This document shows positions 35,933 through 45,640 of a stretch of DNA of 64,000 nt, one piece after another (the first letter of the stretch is position 1; the number at the start of each line of letters is the position of its first letter). Source of the DNA: a virus; the IMG/VR virus record IMGVR_UViG_3300045999_006495, positions 1-64,000 of that record; one strand, 5' to 3'. The position numbers and the translations under genes are program-made. The notes beneath the pieces were generated by a model. The model worked only from the letters and a program-made list of their open reading frames with translations. It made no database searches and was not told the DNA's origin.

Positions 35933-36511
35933 TTAGTAGACCTTAGTCCCCGTAATAATATTAACAGGCTGTCGACTCATTGTTGGTTGTGCTATTCTAG
36001 TAGCAAACACAGTGTTCAGCTCTGTTTGTAAAGTTTCTAGTACTGCTCTCATTGTATTAGCAGCAGTTGTATTTGTGAATCTAATGTCCTCAGTTGACCA
36101 TGAAACAAAAGCCGATGAGCTATTGGTTAGCTTAGCCAAGTGAACAATATATGCTGTTGCCAAGACAATAGCATCTTCATCGTTCTGCTCAATTACAGGT
36201 GGTTGTTCCTGACCAAAAACAACAAAAGGATTTCTAAATACATCATTATTTGATAGACCAATAGGAATGTCTGCAATACCATCAATAGTAGATGCTTGAG
36301 CATAACCACTAGGTGACGAGCTATTGTCCCCTGTGTAAGTGCCCGAAGTAACAACTTGGTACTTACTGCGCCACCTCTTTTGTAGGTATTTAATACCAGA
36401 GATAAGCGCAGTTCTTATCAGGGTATCTGAGTAGATAGTACCGTCAAAGTCACCAAGTCTAAGCCTTACTTGGTCTATCATATAGTCAATGTTTGTTGGT
36501 GATGTAATCAA
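35933..36511 (-). CDS. Probable virion or tail-accessory protein (192 aa)
   Basis: TTG 36511 is preceded by GGAGGGTGAA. The open frame reaches further, but the extra part covers a promoter. Residues of the form DYMIDQVRLRLGDFDG...LIRTALISGIKYLQKRW resemble small connector or tail-accessory proteins of phages. It closes the tail-fibre gene cluster. No firm family. Confidence 0.5.
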   Translation of the reverse strand: MITSPTNIDYMIDQVRLRLGDFDGTIYSDTLIRTALISGIKYLQKRWRSKYQVVTSGTYTGDNSSSPSGYAQASTIDGIADIPIGLSNNDVFRNPFVVFGQEQPPVIEQNDEDAIVLATAYIVHLAKLTNSSSAFVSWSTEDIRFTNTTAANTMRAVLETLQTELNTVFATRIAQPTMSRQPVNIITGTKVY

Positions 36512-36521
36512 TTCACCCTCC

Positions 36522-36550
36522 ATTATAATAGTTTTACGGTCAGTTGTCAA
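36522..36550 (-). promoter_or_regulatory. Consensus sigma-70 promoter
   Basis: Minus strand TTGACA, 17 bp, TATAAT (the -10 is at 36522-36527). Within 12 bp of the 36511 start, so the resulting mRNA would have almost no leader. Confidence 0.8.
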
Positions 36551-36815
36551 GTGGAACTTCAGGCCATGGCGTGTTAATAAAATTATTATTGACCGCAATC
36601 TCGGGCAGGTCTCTAAGCTTCTGTCGATATTCGTACCATTCTACCTTGTTTGTGATGGGCGAATCGGGAAGAACTCTCCAGTCAGATTCAGCAAGAAGCC
36701 TATTTCGTTCCTGCCTGATAACACCTAGTGCCCACTCCTCGTGGGGCTCTATCCTAAAATCCTCATCAACTTCTATTCTAGTTATCCGTGGAAAAATTTG
36801 AATTATTTCTATCAT
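36540..36815 (-). CDS. Tail-assembly chaperone of the fibre-assembly type (91 aa)
   Basis: RQERNRLLAESDWRVLPDSP...WYEYRQKLRDLPE with a late WPEVP is the pattern of the phage tail assembly chaperone family (Phage_tail_APC), usually encoded right after the fibre gene as here. It helps fold or attach tail fibres. AGGTAGGATAAC precedes ATG. Confidence 0.8.
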   Translation of the reverse strand: MIEIIQIFPRITRIEVDEDFRIEPHEEWALGVIRQERNRLLAESDWRVLPDSPITNKVEWYEYRQKLRDLPEIAVNNNFINTPWPEVPLDN

Positions 36816-36816
36816 G

Positions 36817-39255
36817 TTATCCTACCTTTACTGCGCTTAAGATTGCGCCGTTATTACCGGTTGAAATAGCCGCATTGGTACCGCCAGTGTTACTTAGCCA
36901 AAGTTCAAGTTCTCCGGGATTTAGGTAAAGTAATTTAGACGAGTATGCACGACCATCTGTTTGGGTTACTGAATTTAAAACTATGCCCGAGTTATATGCA
37001 CCGCCTGTTACTACCTGCCAAGGTAAGCCAACAGTTGTGCTTACTACACCTGCCACAATCAAGTAAAGACCGGCGTCTACTATGTTTATTTGGTTATTAG
37101 TTAAATCATCTAAAACACCATTATTACCGGCTACTTGAAAAGTTATCTTAGCAGTAACACCAGCATTTACAGTCTGAGCAGTATTTTTAGTCATACTGCC
37201 GAAGTTAAACTGAGTAAAGTTAGCATCAACTCTGAAGTCGCCATACGCTCTAGTGTTTCCAGTAGCAGTGTCCACTGTGAATGTGAGTGCATTTGCACTG
37301 TTTCTGGTGCTTAGAGTGCTTTGGGAAGCAGCTACACGAGCATAGTTATTAGTGTCCTGTACCTGCACACCCGTGTCTGCGACTACCGTGCCAGTTGTTT
37401 CTATGTTTCCAGTGTTTGTTATTCCTATAAATTCAGCCGCACCTGTTTTAGTGATGGATGCTACAATGGCCGTTTCTGCTGAGTTATAGACAAAGAAGTC
37501 ACCACCAAGTAAATCAAGATTACCCGTACTTGTTGAGACATCTATAATACGGTTTCCTGCACTACTATTAAGTGTAATACCAGTAGTGTTAGCTTTAAAT
37601 ATAAGTGAGTTATCAGTACTATCTCTAAAGAATATGCCGCCGGATGACATTTCATACTGAGTATTTGAACCAGAGATACCGTAAACTGCACCAAGTGTAC
37701 TTATATTACCACTAACTGTTAGGTCACCCTTTAGTGAGCTGTTGCCATTACTGTCTATTACAAATAAATCAACCGCTGGTTGGATTGGTAAATAGTCGTC
37801 CTGAGGATTTACATATTTAAAATAGTTTTCATTCACTTCTAAGATTGGTGAAAACTCTTCAATAAAGGGAGATTCTTGAGATATATCTTTATAAACAGTC
37901 AAAGTATCTTTAATATTAACGTAGTCTGTTCTGACTCTCAATTCTCGACTATCTATAGTAACTCTAGTACCGGGAGTTCCGCCCAAATAACTAAAACCAT
38001 TTTCACCAGCAGTCATGTTGATTGAACTTGACATATTCTCAGCAACATCGCTAGCCCTCAGCGTTAAATAAGATTGACCAGAGGCTACTGTAGAAATGGT
38101 TGTTTCAGCATAATCATTACGAAGTCCACTCGATGTTGGGGAGTAACCTGTTTGTATTCTAGATGCGTAACCATTAAAGGTACTCGAGGTATTTCCTTGC
38201 TCACCTATCTGAGTTGCTGATATATCAAAGTAAGATTCCGGACCAGAGTAAGGTCCGAGTTGATAATTAAAATTAAAAATACTCGTCCCGGAGTAAACAG
38301 ACGGGTAGTACCTTATTCTAGACCTAGGAACGTAATTAAAATAAAAACCTCCACCACCTCCCGGTCTAGAAAATTCAGCACCAACAACAAAAGAATTGTC
38401 TATGGAAAGACCCTCTTTAGTTAGTAAAACTTCTCCGCTGATACTCTCCCCTGTCCATAAGTAACCAGCCTCGCCAACTGTGATGCCGCTATTAACAAAG
38501 AGTGTACCCATGTTTGAGGCTATAGCGTCTAACTGACCTACGCTAATTTCATTGGCTGTAATGGTTCCGGGTGTAATTAAAACACCGCTGATTGTTCCCG
38601 CAAGAATTTTTTCACCAGTAATACTGCCCGGAGCCAAATCATCAGCACTGATTACAATGCTGTCTGAAACCCTAATAGTAACAGCATCAATAACGTCCGC
38701 TTCTAAATCGTCTACTTGAATAAGTGTTCTGGGGAGAAACTGACTTAGTCTGTAAGATTCTCCGGATGCTACCGCTCTGTGATGCAGTTTTATGTAATTC
38801 GAAGTATTAATATCCGGTAGAACAAAAACTGATGTGTTGTCTGTAGGTGCTGTGAATGTAATGCAGTTTGTGATTGCATCTGCTTCGCCCGAGTAATACG
38901 TCAGTACTTTGTACGCACCGGATATAGTAGTTGGACCCGAATAAAATGATGGACTACCGGAATAAAGAGAACCCAACTCAAAATAAAAGTTAAAGGATTC
39001 GCCTGAAAAAGACTTCATTGTAAAGTTTCTATATCTTCCATCTTTTTCTTTGGAGACCATTAGCCTTTTCCAGTCTGATCCGCTGTACGTAATATACTGT
39101 GTTAAGTCATCATTATACAGCTCGTTGGCTTCTTTGTTGTTTACAAACTGACTGTAGAATACAGGCCAGTACCTTGGTTGTAAGTCAGATTCATTGTTGT
39201 ACACAAACTCTAGTTGTGGTGAATCTTGTGGTATGTATGAATTTGAATCTGTCAT
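36817..39255 (-). CDS. Tail tip/fibre protein with C1q/TNF-like end (812 aa)
   Basis: N-terminal 150 residues globular; residues about 190-290 contain ITGEKILAGTISG...ITANEISVGQLD, a beta-helical repeat typical of tail-tip proteins. Many Gly/Ser/Thr repeats follow. The last about 130 residues (VNAGVTAKITFQVAG...GLYLIVAGVVS...SKLLYLNPGELELWLS) resemble a C1q/TNF-type jelly roll, a receptor-binding trimer. It probably recognises the host surface. GGAGTTTATAGG precedes ATG. Confidence 0.75.
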   Translation of the reverse strand: MTDSNSYIPQDSPQLEFVYNNESDLQPRYWPVFYSQFVNNKEANELYNDDLTQYITYSGSDWKRLMVSKEKDGRYRNFTMKSFSGESFNFYFELGSLYSGSPSFYSGPTTISGAYKVLTYYSGEADAITNCITFTAPTDNTSVFVLPDINTSNYIKLHHRAVASGESYRLSQFLPRTLIQVDDLEADVIDAVTIRVSDSIVISADDLAPGSITGEKILAGTISGVLITPGTITANEISVGQLDAIASNMGTLFVNSGITVGEAGYLWTGESISGEVLLTKEGLSIDNSFVVGAEFSRPGGGGGFYFNYVPRSRIRYYPSVYSGTSIFNFNYQLGPYSGPESYFDISATQIGEQGNTSSTFNGYASRIQTGYSPTSSGLRNDYAETTISTVASGQSYLTLRASDVAENMSSSINMTAGENGFSYLGGTPGTRVTIDSRELRVRTDYVNIKDTLTVYKDISQESPFIEEFSPILEVNENYFKYVNPQDDYLPIQPAVDLFVIDSNGNSSLKGDLTVSGNISTLGAVYGISGSNTQYEMSSGGIFFRDSTDNSLIFKANTTGITLNSSAGNRIIDVSTSTGNLDLLGGDFFVYNSAETAIVASITKTGAAEFIGITNTGNIETTGTVVADTGVQVQDTNNYARVAASQSTLSTRNSANALTFTVDTATGNTRAYGDFRVDANFTQFNFGSMTKNTAQTVNAGVTAKITFQVAGNNGVLDDLTNNQINIVDAGLYLIVAGVVSTTVGLPWQVVTGGAYNSGIVLNSVTQTDGRAYSSKLLYLNPGELELWLSNTGGTNAAISTGNNGAILSAVKVG

Positions 39256-41150
39256 CCTATAAACTCCATTGTGTAGATATAGCTCCCGTTAGTGTACTGA
39301 CTGGCGTACTCTTTAGGTATTGACGGTACAAGTCTAATACGGTATCTAGTTCCTTTTACAAACTTAACACCCACATCTGCAAATATTACTGGTACAGAAG
39401 AACCTGTTAGTGTCCAACTTAGTAAAAGAGAGTTGTGAGTTGAAATCATTCTAAGGTCGTAGCTTCTGCTTCTGGTATTATTTGGTGTAATATTTACCCA
39501 GTTTCCGTTTGTATTTATTTCAACAGATATGCTAAACCTGACAGTAAGTTGAAATCTTCCGTTGGCAGCTAAGTAATTACCAGCAACCAAACTACTAGCT
39601 CTTAAAAAAGAGTTACTTCTATTAAATCTGTCGTAATAGTAGCCGTTGAGTATTGGTGTACCAAAAGTAGTTTCTAGTTTTTGAATCAAATTAATCTTGT
39701 TGAAGTTGTACTCGTATCTGTTTTTAGAGACTCTACCGTTGGGTGCTACTAAGTACAAGTCTAGAGATTGTACATTAGTAACATCTAGTTTAAAAGAGTT
39801 ACCCAAGTTAGTTGCCTTAAATGGATCTTTTATAAAGTACCAATAACTACTACCAGACTGTGTTTGATTTAAAGATGTTACTGGGAAAAATCTAGGAATG
39901 TACCTAGTAGCCGAACTTATAAGAACTTTATAAATAAGAAGTACACCGCCAATAGGGGCTAAGTTTTCCTTTCTATAAGTGTATTCTCTGAAACCATCAA
40001 TTAAGTTTAATACATGCCGCCTCTCTGTTGTAAGTCCATCACTGTACACAGGTATACTTACATCATAGTCCACCTCAACAAGAAAGTTTGGCTTTATTTT
40101 ATCTTTTGGAAATATAACACCAGCCAAAGTACGTACTGTACTTATTTCAACTCTGTACTTACTGTTGTATTGTAAAAGACTAGTTGTGTTTGTGAGTGCA
40201 CTAGAAAAATCATTAAACTTATTGAATCTATTAGACAGCTCACTTACATTTATACGAGCACTTACTCTTTTATCTGGAAAGCTATTTAATCTTCTTCTAT
40301 ATACTTGGTTACTAGAATTGAGTACTGCTGTTGTTGATATGTCATAGATAGTTATTTCTATCCAGTCTATAGATGTTTGTGTGAAGTTCAGAATAAATTG
40401 GTCGTTGCTAAAGCTCACTGTAAAATCTGAAACATCTGCATTTCTTAATTGGTCAGGGCTTAGTGTGTATGAACAAGATACAGGTACTCTAAATAGGAAT
40501 GGTGCCGATGTTGTGGTGTCGTCTGGCTCTAATTCTTGGTACATGGCCTGAGCATAAACTCTCATGTTGTACATAGAGTTCTCAAAAATGTCTTTTAGTT
40601 CGTCATTGGATTTAGTTCTGAACTCTTCTATTGTTATGTCTACACCACTTGCTAGAAGTAACTGGTAAAAATTGTACTTATTAAAAAGCCTGACAATGTG
40701 AGAAGTAATGTCAAGATTACCTACCCCTCTGTTATTTGGGCCCACATGAGTAACTATACCTGTCACAAATGACACGATGTTTGAGAACCTATCATTCATG
40801 TCGTTAAAGTCCTCATCGTCATATCTATCAAAAGTATCTGCCTCAAAGGATAGGAATATTCTAAGCTTGTAGATGTCTGCGTTAGGGTTTTCCATACGTA
40901 TAACTAACTTGGGTACTCTAACTGCAAACTCAATTATACCCCTAGACAAGTCACTTTCTTTATACAAATTAAGAGGGGTCTTTACCCAGTTAGTACTTGT
41001 TTGAAGAAATATTTTATTTCTAGGTTCAGTGCTTTGTCTGATTACACCACCAGTATAAGGGTTATATCTAACAGGTTTAGCCCCCGGAGGAGGAGTTTTA
41101 TTTACTGTTTTCTGGTCAATTACTCGCAGTGGGCTATTTTTGTTTGTCAT
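39252..41150 (-). CDS. Minor tail protein (632 aa)
   Basis: A large protein with no transmembrane or catalytic signal, beta-strand-rich and Asn/Arg-rich, with overlaps of 4 bp to both neighbours (ATGA-type). By position (between the tail-tip hub and receptor-binding protein) it is a baseplate or tail-tip component. GAGGAGCCATC precedes ATG. Confidence 0.7.
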   Translation of the reverse strand: MTNKNSPLRVIDQKTVNKTPPPGAKPVRYNPYTGGVIRQSTEPRNKIFLQTSTNWVKTPLNLYKESDLSRGIIEFAVRVPKLVIRMENPNADIYKLRIFLSFEADTFDRYDDEDFNDMNDRFSNIVSFVTGIVTHVGPNNRGVGNLDITSHIVRLFNKYNFYQLLLASGVDITIEEFRTKSNDELKDIFENSMYNMRVYAQAMYQELEPDDTTTSAPFLFRVPVSCSYTLSPDQLRNADVSDFTVSFSNDQFILNFTQTSIDWIEITIYDISTTAVLNSSNQVYRRRLNSFPDKRVSARINVSELSNRFNKFNDFSSALTNTTSLLQYNSKYRVEISTVRTLAGVIFPKDKIKPNFLVEVDYDVSIPVYSDGLTTERRHVLNLIDGFREYTYRKENLAPIGGVLLIYKVLISSATRYIPRFFPVTSLNQTQSGSSYWYFIKDPFKATNLGNSFKLDVTNVQSLDLYLVAPNGRVSKNRYEYNFNKINLIQKLETTFGTPILNGYYYDRFNRSNSFLRASSLVAGNYLAANGRFQLTVRFSISVEINTNGNWVNITPNNTRSRSYDLRMISTHNSLLLSWTLTGSSVPVIFADVGVKFVKGTRYRIRLVPSIPKEYASQYTNGSYIYTMEFIG

Positions 41151-43555
41151 GATGGCTCCTCAAAAAATTCAGATGCATAAACAATGCTGTCACCGTTTAG
41201 AAAATAGTACTGACCATAAGCTAGCTCTTCAATATTATTTAAGTGTACAACTACTGTTTGTTCAGCGTCCCCTGATATTATAGACTGAGTTTTGGCAAAA
41301 GTAATTCCAACATCACCTATAGGGTGTAGACTTCCCTTGGGGTCATCCTCACGTTTAAGTTCATCAATTTCTCCATAATGCATTGTAACATTTTTTCCTC
41401 TGACAATCAAGATGTTTCCCACACGCTGTTTGGCAAAGAAGAAAAACTTATCATTATACTCTTTAAACAAACCAGCTCTACTCAAAACAGATATAGGAGC
41501 TCCCCAAAAGAAGTCATACTGAACAAAGTGAGGGTTGTTAATAAACATAGACTGGTATAGATTGTCTAAGTCCGTGTTTATGTCAGAAAAATCTTCACAT
41601 AGCTCAGAGTAAGAGATTGCTGTTTTAGGTGTGTATACTATAGGAGGATTGTATAACCGCTTGTCTGGGTTGTAAGCAGACATTCCTAATACCTGAGTGT
41701 AAGAAATATAATTAGCCTTTGACTGTGTAGTCCTAGAGTGGTTATCGTAAATGTTTACAAACACTTGAGAATAACCTTTACTTCCATTCTTTGTAATCCA
41801 CTTGTAGTCAGAGTTATTATAGGTAGGTACTTGAGTGTATTGCATGTCTGCTTCATCCTCAGTATTATTAACTACAATCTTATTAACAAAGCCAGCCATA
41901 GCATCTGCCTTTGAGGCATCACCAATAAACCCGTATTGGATTGTTTCATTATCTACTTGAGACTTTGCTAGGCCCCATTTCTGGGTTGTACCGCTCTCCG
42001 CAGTTTTCTCAAAGACTATAGCTACTGAATCTTCCCACATACCAGCTGTCAAATAAAACTTTGAATATGTGGCTGTGTGGTTGTTGGTGTTTACATTAAA
42101 CTGAGGGCTATAGACTGGTGTGGTTGGTGACGGTATTCTCACATTGTACATTTTGTTGAGGTAGGCTTTAGGGGCACCACTATTAAACACACCTGCTATA
42201 GTATTGTGTTTAGTAAATACACTACCGTAGAGGTTTTGACCGCTGTAGTTTCCTAGGATGTGGTAAGAAAGTCTACCACCAGCATTCGGCCAGTACAGTA
42301 TTGACCTGCGTGTGCTTGTTTGGGAGACTGGTTGGTCAGGTAAGTCAACAAAGATGGCCTGTCTAGCTTCTGTATTACCGTAGAATTTAAAATTAAGGTA
42401 AATAGAATTGTACTCTTCAAAGTAAGGGCTCCATGAAAAAGTAGCCAAATTTGATTGTGCGTTGAGAGACTTGTTCATGTCAATAACTTTTCTTTGATCC
42501 TGAGTTTTATCTAATTTACTTAGCCTATTATCTATGGGTAACCAATAGTTAGATGTATAATAGTCCCACTCACCCGGAACAACATCTTCTTGGTGTAGTC
42601 TGACTGATGATGTACCACCAAAAGCACCTATATAGGTAATAGAACCAGTCAAAGGCATTGGTCGGTTCCTCAACCGTTCTGTTATGTACTTTTGTTTATT
42701 AGTAATTATCTTAAGGTTTGGTGCAGATAAAACACCACTACCAGTTGTCTGAAAAGATGTAGACGGCCAATTTGCAGAGTAAGATAAATCACCATCTACT
42801 TTAGCATATAACGTTGAGTAGAAAATATGCGAGTTAGCTAGTCTTACTGCGGGTAACTTAGCTTTCCAGAGAAACTTGTTAAAGAAGCTTGTGTACCCTT
42901 CACCAAAGTTAGCTGTTAATGTTGGGTCTGAGTGTGTAACAAGAACTAACTTAATTTCTACAATTTCTGTGTCTTGAAGTCCCAGTGGGTCTAAGTCTAT
43001 TCTAACTGAGGATTCTCTACTACCTCTAGTTATTACTTGAGTACCTAATAAAGTTTCTGTCTGAGTTGGGTCATAGTGTCCATTTTTAATTGTGAATCTA
43101 TAGTTACCACCGGTGCTTGTTACTGTGGTTGTTGCTACTGTTTTAAGTGGTACAGCGGCGCAGTGTTTCTTTATGCCAGCAGACTGGTATACTTCCTTGT
43201 ATGTTGACCCTGTGTACTTAACAATCACTGCCACAGATATATCTGTAAACTGAGCTAAGTTAAACTCACTGCTTAAGTCTTCTATACCGCTGTCCATTTT
43301 TATGTGAAAACCTATGTAGGCATAACGCATACCACTGCGGTACATAAAACTTCCTTTCCAAATATCATACTCGGGGCTCTGCCAAACCATTGGCATGGCT
43401 TTAGGTGCATAAGCATGGCTGTCCATAAACAAGGGCTGAGGTGAGTATAAAATATTTTTTGAGGTTACGTTATTATGTAGCAGAGAGTTTAAGTCGTATG
43501 CAGATATTGGTTGACCAGTAGTAAACTCTGGTACAGCCTGAAAGTCTATATTCAT
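41147..43555 (-). CDS. Minor tail protein (802 aa)
   Basis: Very rich in Tyr, Asn, Ser and Thr with regular beta-pattern segments; repeated aromatic-rich stretches suggest a sugar- or surface-binding beta-structure. No enzyme motif seen. Follows the tail-tip protein 43565-45262 and overlaps the next gene by 4 bp. Probably part of the tail tip or a side fibre. Confidence 0.7.
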   Translation of the reverse strand: MNIDFQAVPEFTTGQPISAYDLNSLLHNNVTSKNILYSPQPLFMDSHAYAPKAMPMVWQSPEYDIWKGSFMYRSGMRYAYIGFHIKMDSGIEDLSSEFNLAQFTDISVAVIVKYTGSTYKEVYQSAGIKKHCAAVPLKTVATTTVTSTGGNYRFTIKNGHYDPTQTETLLGTQVITRGSRESSVRIDLDPLGLQDTEIVEIKLVLVTHSDPTLTANFGEGYTSFFNKFLWKAKLPAVRLANSHIFYSTLYAKVDGDLSYSANWPSTSFQTTGSGVLSAPNLKIITNKQKYITERLRNRPMPLTGSITYIGAFGGTSSVRLHQEDVVPGEWDYYTSNYWLPIDNRLSKLDKTQDQRKVIDMNKSLNAQSNLATFSWSPYFEEYNSIYLNFKFYGNTEARQAIFVDLPDQPVSQTSTRRSILYWPNAGGRLSYHILGNYSGQNLYGSVFTKHNTIAGVFNSGAPKAYLNKMYNVRIPSPTTPVYSPQFNVNTNNHTATYSKFYLTAGMWEDSVAIVFEKTAESGTTQKWGLAKSQVDNETIQYGFIGDASKADAMAGFVNKIVVNNTEDEADMQYTQVPTYNNSDYKWITKNGSKGYSQVFVNIYDNHSRTTQSKANYISYTQVLGMSAYNPDKRLYNPPIVYTPKTAISYSELCEDFSDINTDLDNLYQSMFINNPHFVQYDFFWGAPISVLSRAGLFKEYNDKFFFFAKQRVGNILIVRGKNVTMHYGEIDELKREDDPKGSLHPIGDVGITFAKTQSIISGDAEQTVVVHLNNIEELAYGQYYFLNGDSIVYASEFFEEPS

Positions 43556-43564
43556 GTAAACCTC

Positions 43565-45262
43565 TTAGAAAGATAAAATCTTTTCGTTAGAGCCGCTGTA
43601 TGTCTGACCTACTACGAATAAGTCACTTTCATCATACAGACCAGAGACTGAAATAAGTTCATAGTCTGCTGTTGCTAACGATGTTGAAACAGTATATGAG
43701 TAGACCTTAAAGTAATCATCTACATCAGCGAATGTGCTAACTACTCTAACTATATCACCCAATTTTATGTTTTTATTAAATGGTACTTGGTTTAAAGTTA
43801 TGCTTGGGCGGTCATTTTGCATTAGATAAGCGGCTATATCTAGGAATCTAAAACCTTGTACTTTTGATTGTACATATGGATTGTTTCCTAAGTTTAACTG
43901 CCTAAAACCAGATGAAACTCCTGAGCTTGTAATAGGCAGTATACAGTTGTCCTCTGGTGCGCTATCCAGTGCCCTACCAAATAACTTAACTGTGGCTATA
44001 TATAAAGAAGATTGGTCTACTATTATATTGTTTTTAACACTTACTGTGGTGCTCTGACTGGAACTGACACCAGTGTCTTTAGCTAAAGTAAAGTTACCGG
44101 GTGTTCCCGTAGATACATATTTAGTTATGTAGTATGTATTATGCGGTTGTATTTTAGCACTTACCTGTCTGTTAGTGCCAAACAAGTCAACAGCTGTGAA
44201 GTTGTCCTCAACAGTCTTATAAGTAGTTGATACTAATGTGTCTGTTAACTGACCTGAGATTGTTTTGTTAACCAATTTCCAAACAGGTTTTTCAAACTCA
44301 ACACGTCTTTCAACCTCATCGTTAAAAGATAGGTATTCATCAAATATAGTTGAAAAAACTTCTTGGGAAGCAGACAAAAATCTTGGATTAAACGTAATTA
44401 CTAATTCTTTATACGGTTCATAATTATAACTACCAAAGGTTAAATCACTAAAGTCTTTGTCTGTTAAAACAATAGAGGTGACTTGTTTTTTTAAATTGAA
44501 TATATTTACATATTCAATAATACCATCGTCATTCTGCCTGAGTAAACCTCCACTTGCTTTACACAACAACGATAAGTCCCCAATAAGATTTTCGTAATTA
44601 AACCAAACCCACTCTGGGTTTATCACAGAGCTTTCACAGTCATAGTAAAACAGCGGTGTATAGTTAAGGGTGCTGTAATAAGTTGATGTAGGTTGGAATA
44701 GGCTGTAGTATTTATAAGGCCTACCACCCAAAAGCCATAAAATAGAATTGATAATACCTACAGTAGAACCCTCAACAATTGTTGGATTCTGTTCTTTAAG
44801 TAATTCAAACTTTTGAGCATCAGTAGACCCATTAGGAATGTAGGTAGATACTTTTCTGTTTCTAAATAGAGGAGTCTCTATTAAGTTGATATTGAGTAGG
44901 TCTATATAACCTCTAGCAACAAATGAAACTGAGTTTCTTGATTCAGTCCTTTCAAAAAGCAATCCCTCAAAAACTTTTTTGTAGGAAGATCCTGCGTCAA
45001 AACTGCTGAATATCTCTACTTTCTTAAGTCTCCATTGGTAATTTCTTTCTAAGAAGTTAGATATTTCAGTATCTTGGCCAGACTTAGGTTTTAATATTGT
45101 AAAAGATGTATTACTAGGATTAGCTACGCCGGTTAGTAATTCTGTATTACTTTGAAAAGTAACTGACTGTGTAGGGTCTATTTTTTCAATCAGTCTTGGC
45201 GGTATTACAAAAGAACTGTTACCAGTAGTTATTTTTATGTATTGGTGTGTTTTATAGTTCAT
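43565..45262 (-). CDS. Tail-tip hub-like protein (565 aa)
   Basis: Follows the distal-tail-like gene with a 4-bp overlap, as expected for a baseplate hub or tail-associated protein. It starts MNYKTHQYIKITTGNSSFVIPPRL, has a beta-rich first third, then a longer mixed part (YTPLFYYDCESSVINPEWVWFNYENLIGDLSLLCKASGG, in pieces) resembling gp27-type hubs. Assigned by position and general shape. Confidence 0.6.
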   Translation of the reverse strand: MNYKTHQYIKITTGNSSFVIPPRLIEKIDPTQSVTFQSNTELLTGVANPSNTSFTILKPKSGQDTEISNFLERNYQWRLKKVEIFSSFDAGSSYKKVFEGLLFERTESRNSVSFVARGYIDLLNINLIETPLFRNRKVSTYIPNGSTDAQKFELLKEQNPTIVEGSTVGIINSILWLLGGRPYKYYSLFQPTSTYYSTLNYTPLFYYDCESSVINPEWVWFNYENLIGDLSLLCKASGGLLRQNDDGIIEYVNIFNLKKQVTSIVLTDKDFSDLTFGSYNYEPYKELVITFNPRFLSASQEVFSTIFDEYLSFNDEVERRVEFEKPVWKLVNKTISGQLTDTLVSTTYKTVEDNFTAVDLFGTNRQVSAKIQPHNTYYITKYVSTGTPGNFTLAKDTGVSSSQSTTVSVKNNIIVDQSSLYIATVKLFGRALDSAPEDNCILPITSSGVSSGFRQLNLGNNPYVQSKVQGFRFLDIAAYLMQNDRPSITLNQVPFNKNIKLGDIVRVVSTFADVDDYFKVYSYTVSTSLATADYELISVSGLYDESDLFVVGQTYSGSNEKILSF

Positions 45263-45633
45263 ACCTCAATTAACCCTATGTCAATGTCATAGACTTTAAC
45301 ACCCCTTAGAGATACTTTAGTGGCTGTCAGTGTTTTGTTGAATGAATCTTTTTCGGTCAACACAGAGTACTGACTACCATCAATATCCTGAAAAATGAAC
45401 TCATCTGGTGTCATAAATACAGTATGTAATGTAGTCAGCACAGACTCAGATACATTTTGAAATTTTAATTTAAACTGTTTTTTAAAATTTCTGTGGTATC
45501 TGTGGGTAGTTCCGTCTAACGCAACTATATCATCACCAATGTTTTTTATTGTGGTCTGTATATCGTTAGGTTTTATTTCATAGTTGAACGGGGTACCTCC
45601 GGAGAGGTACCCGCTAATATAAATTGTAGCCAT
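45259..45633 (-). CDS. Distal tail-like small protein (124 aa)
   Basis: A beta-rich protein beginning MATIYISGYLSGG, directly downstream of the tape measure. The position corresponds to the distal tail protein in siphoviruses, though it is shorter than usual. AGGAGAATT precedes ATG. Confidence 0.55.
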   Translation of the reverse strand: MATIYISGYLSGGTPFNYEIKPNDIQTTIKNIGDDIVALDGTTHRYHRNFKKQFKLKFQNVSESVLTTLHTVFMTPDEFIFQDIDGSQYSVLTEKDSFNKTLTATKVSLRGVKVYDIDIGLIEV

Positions 45634-45640
45634 AATTCTC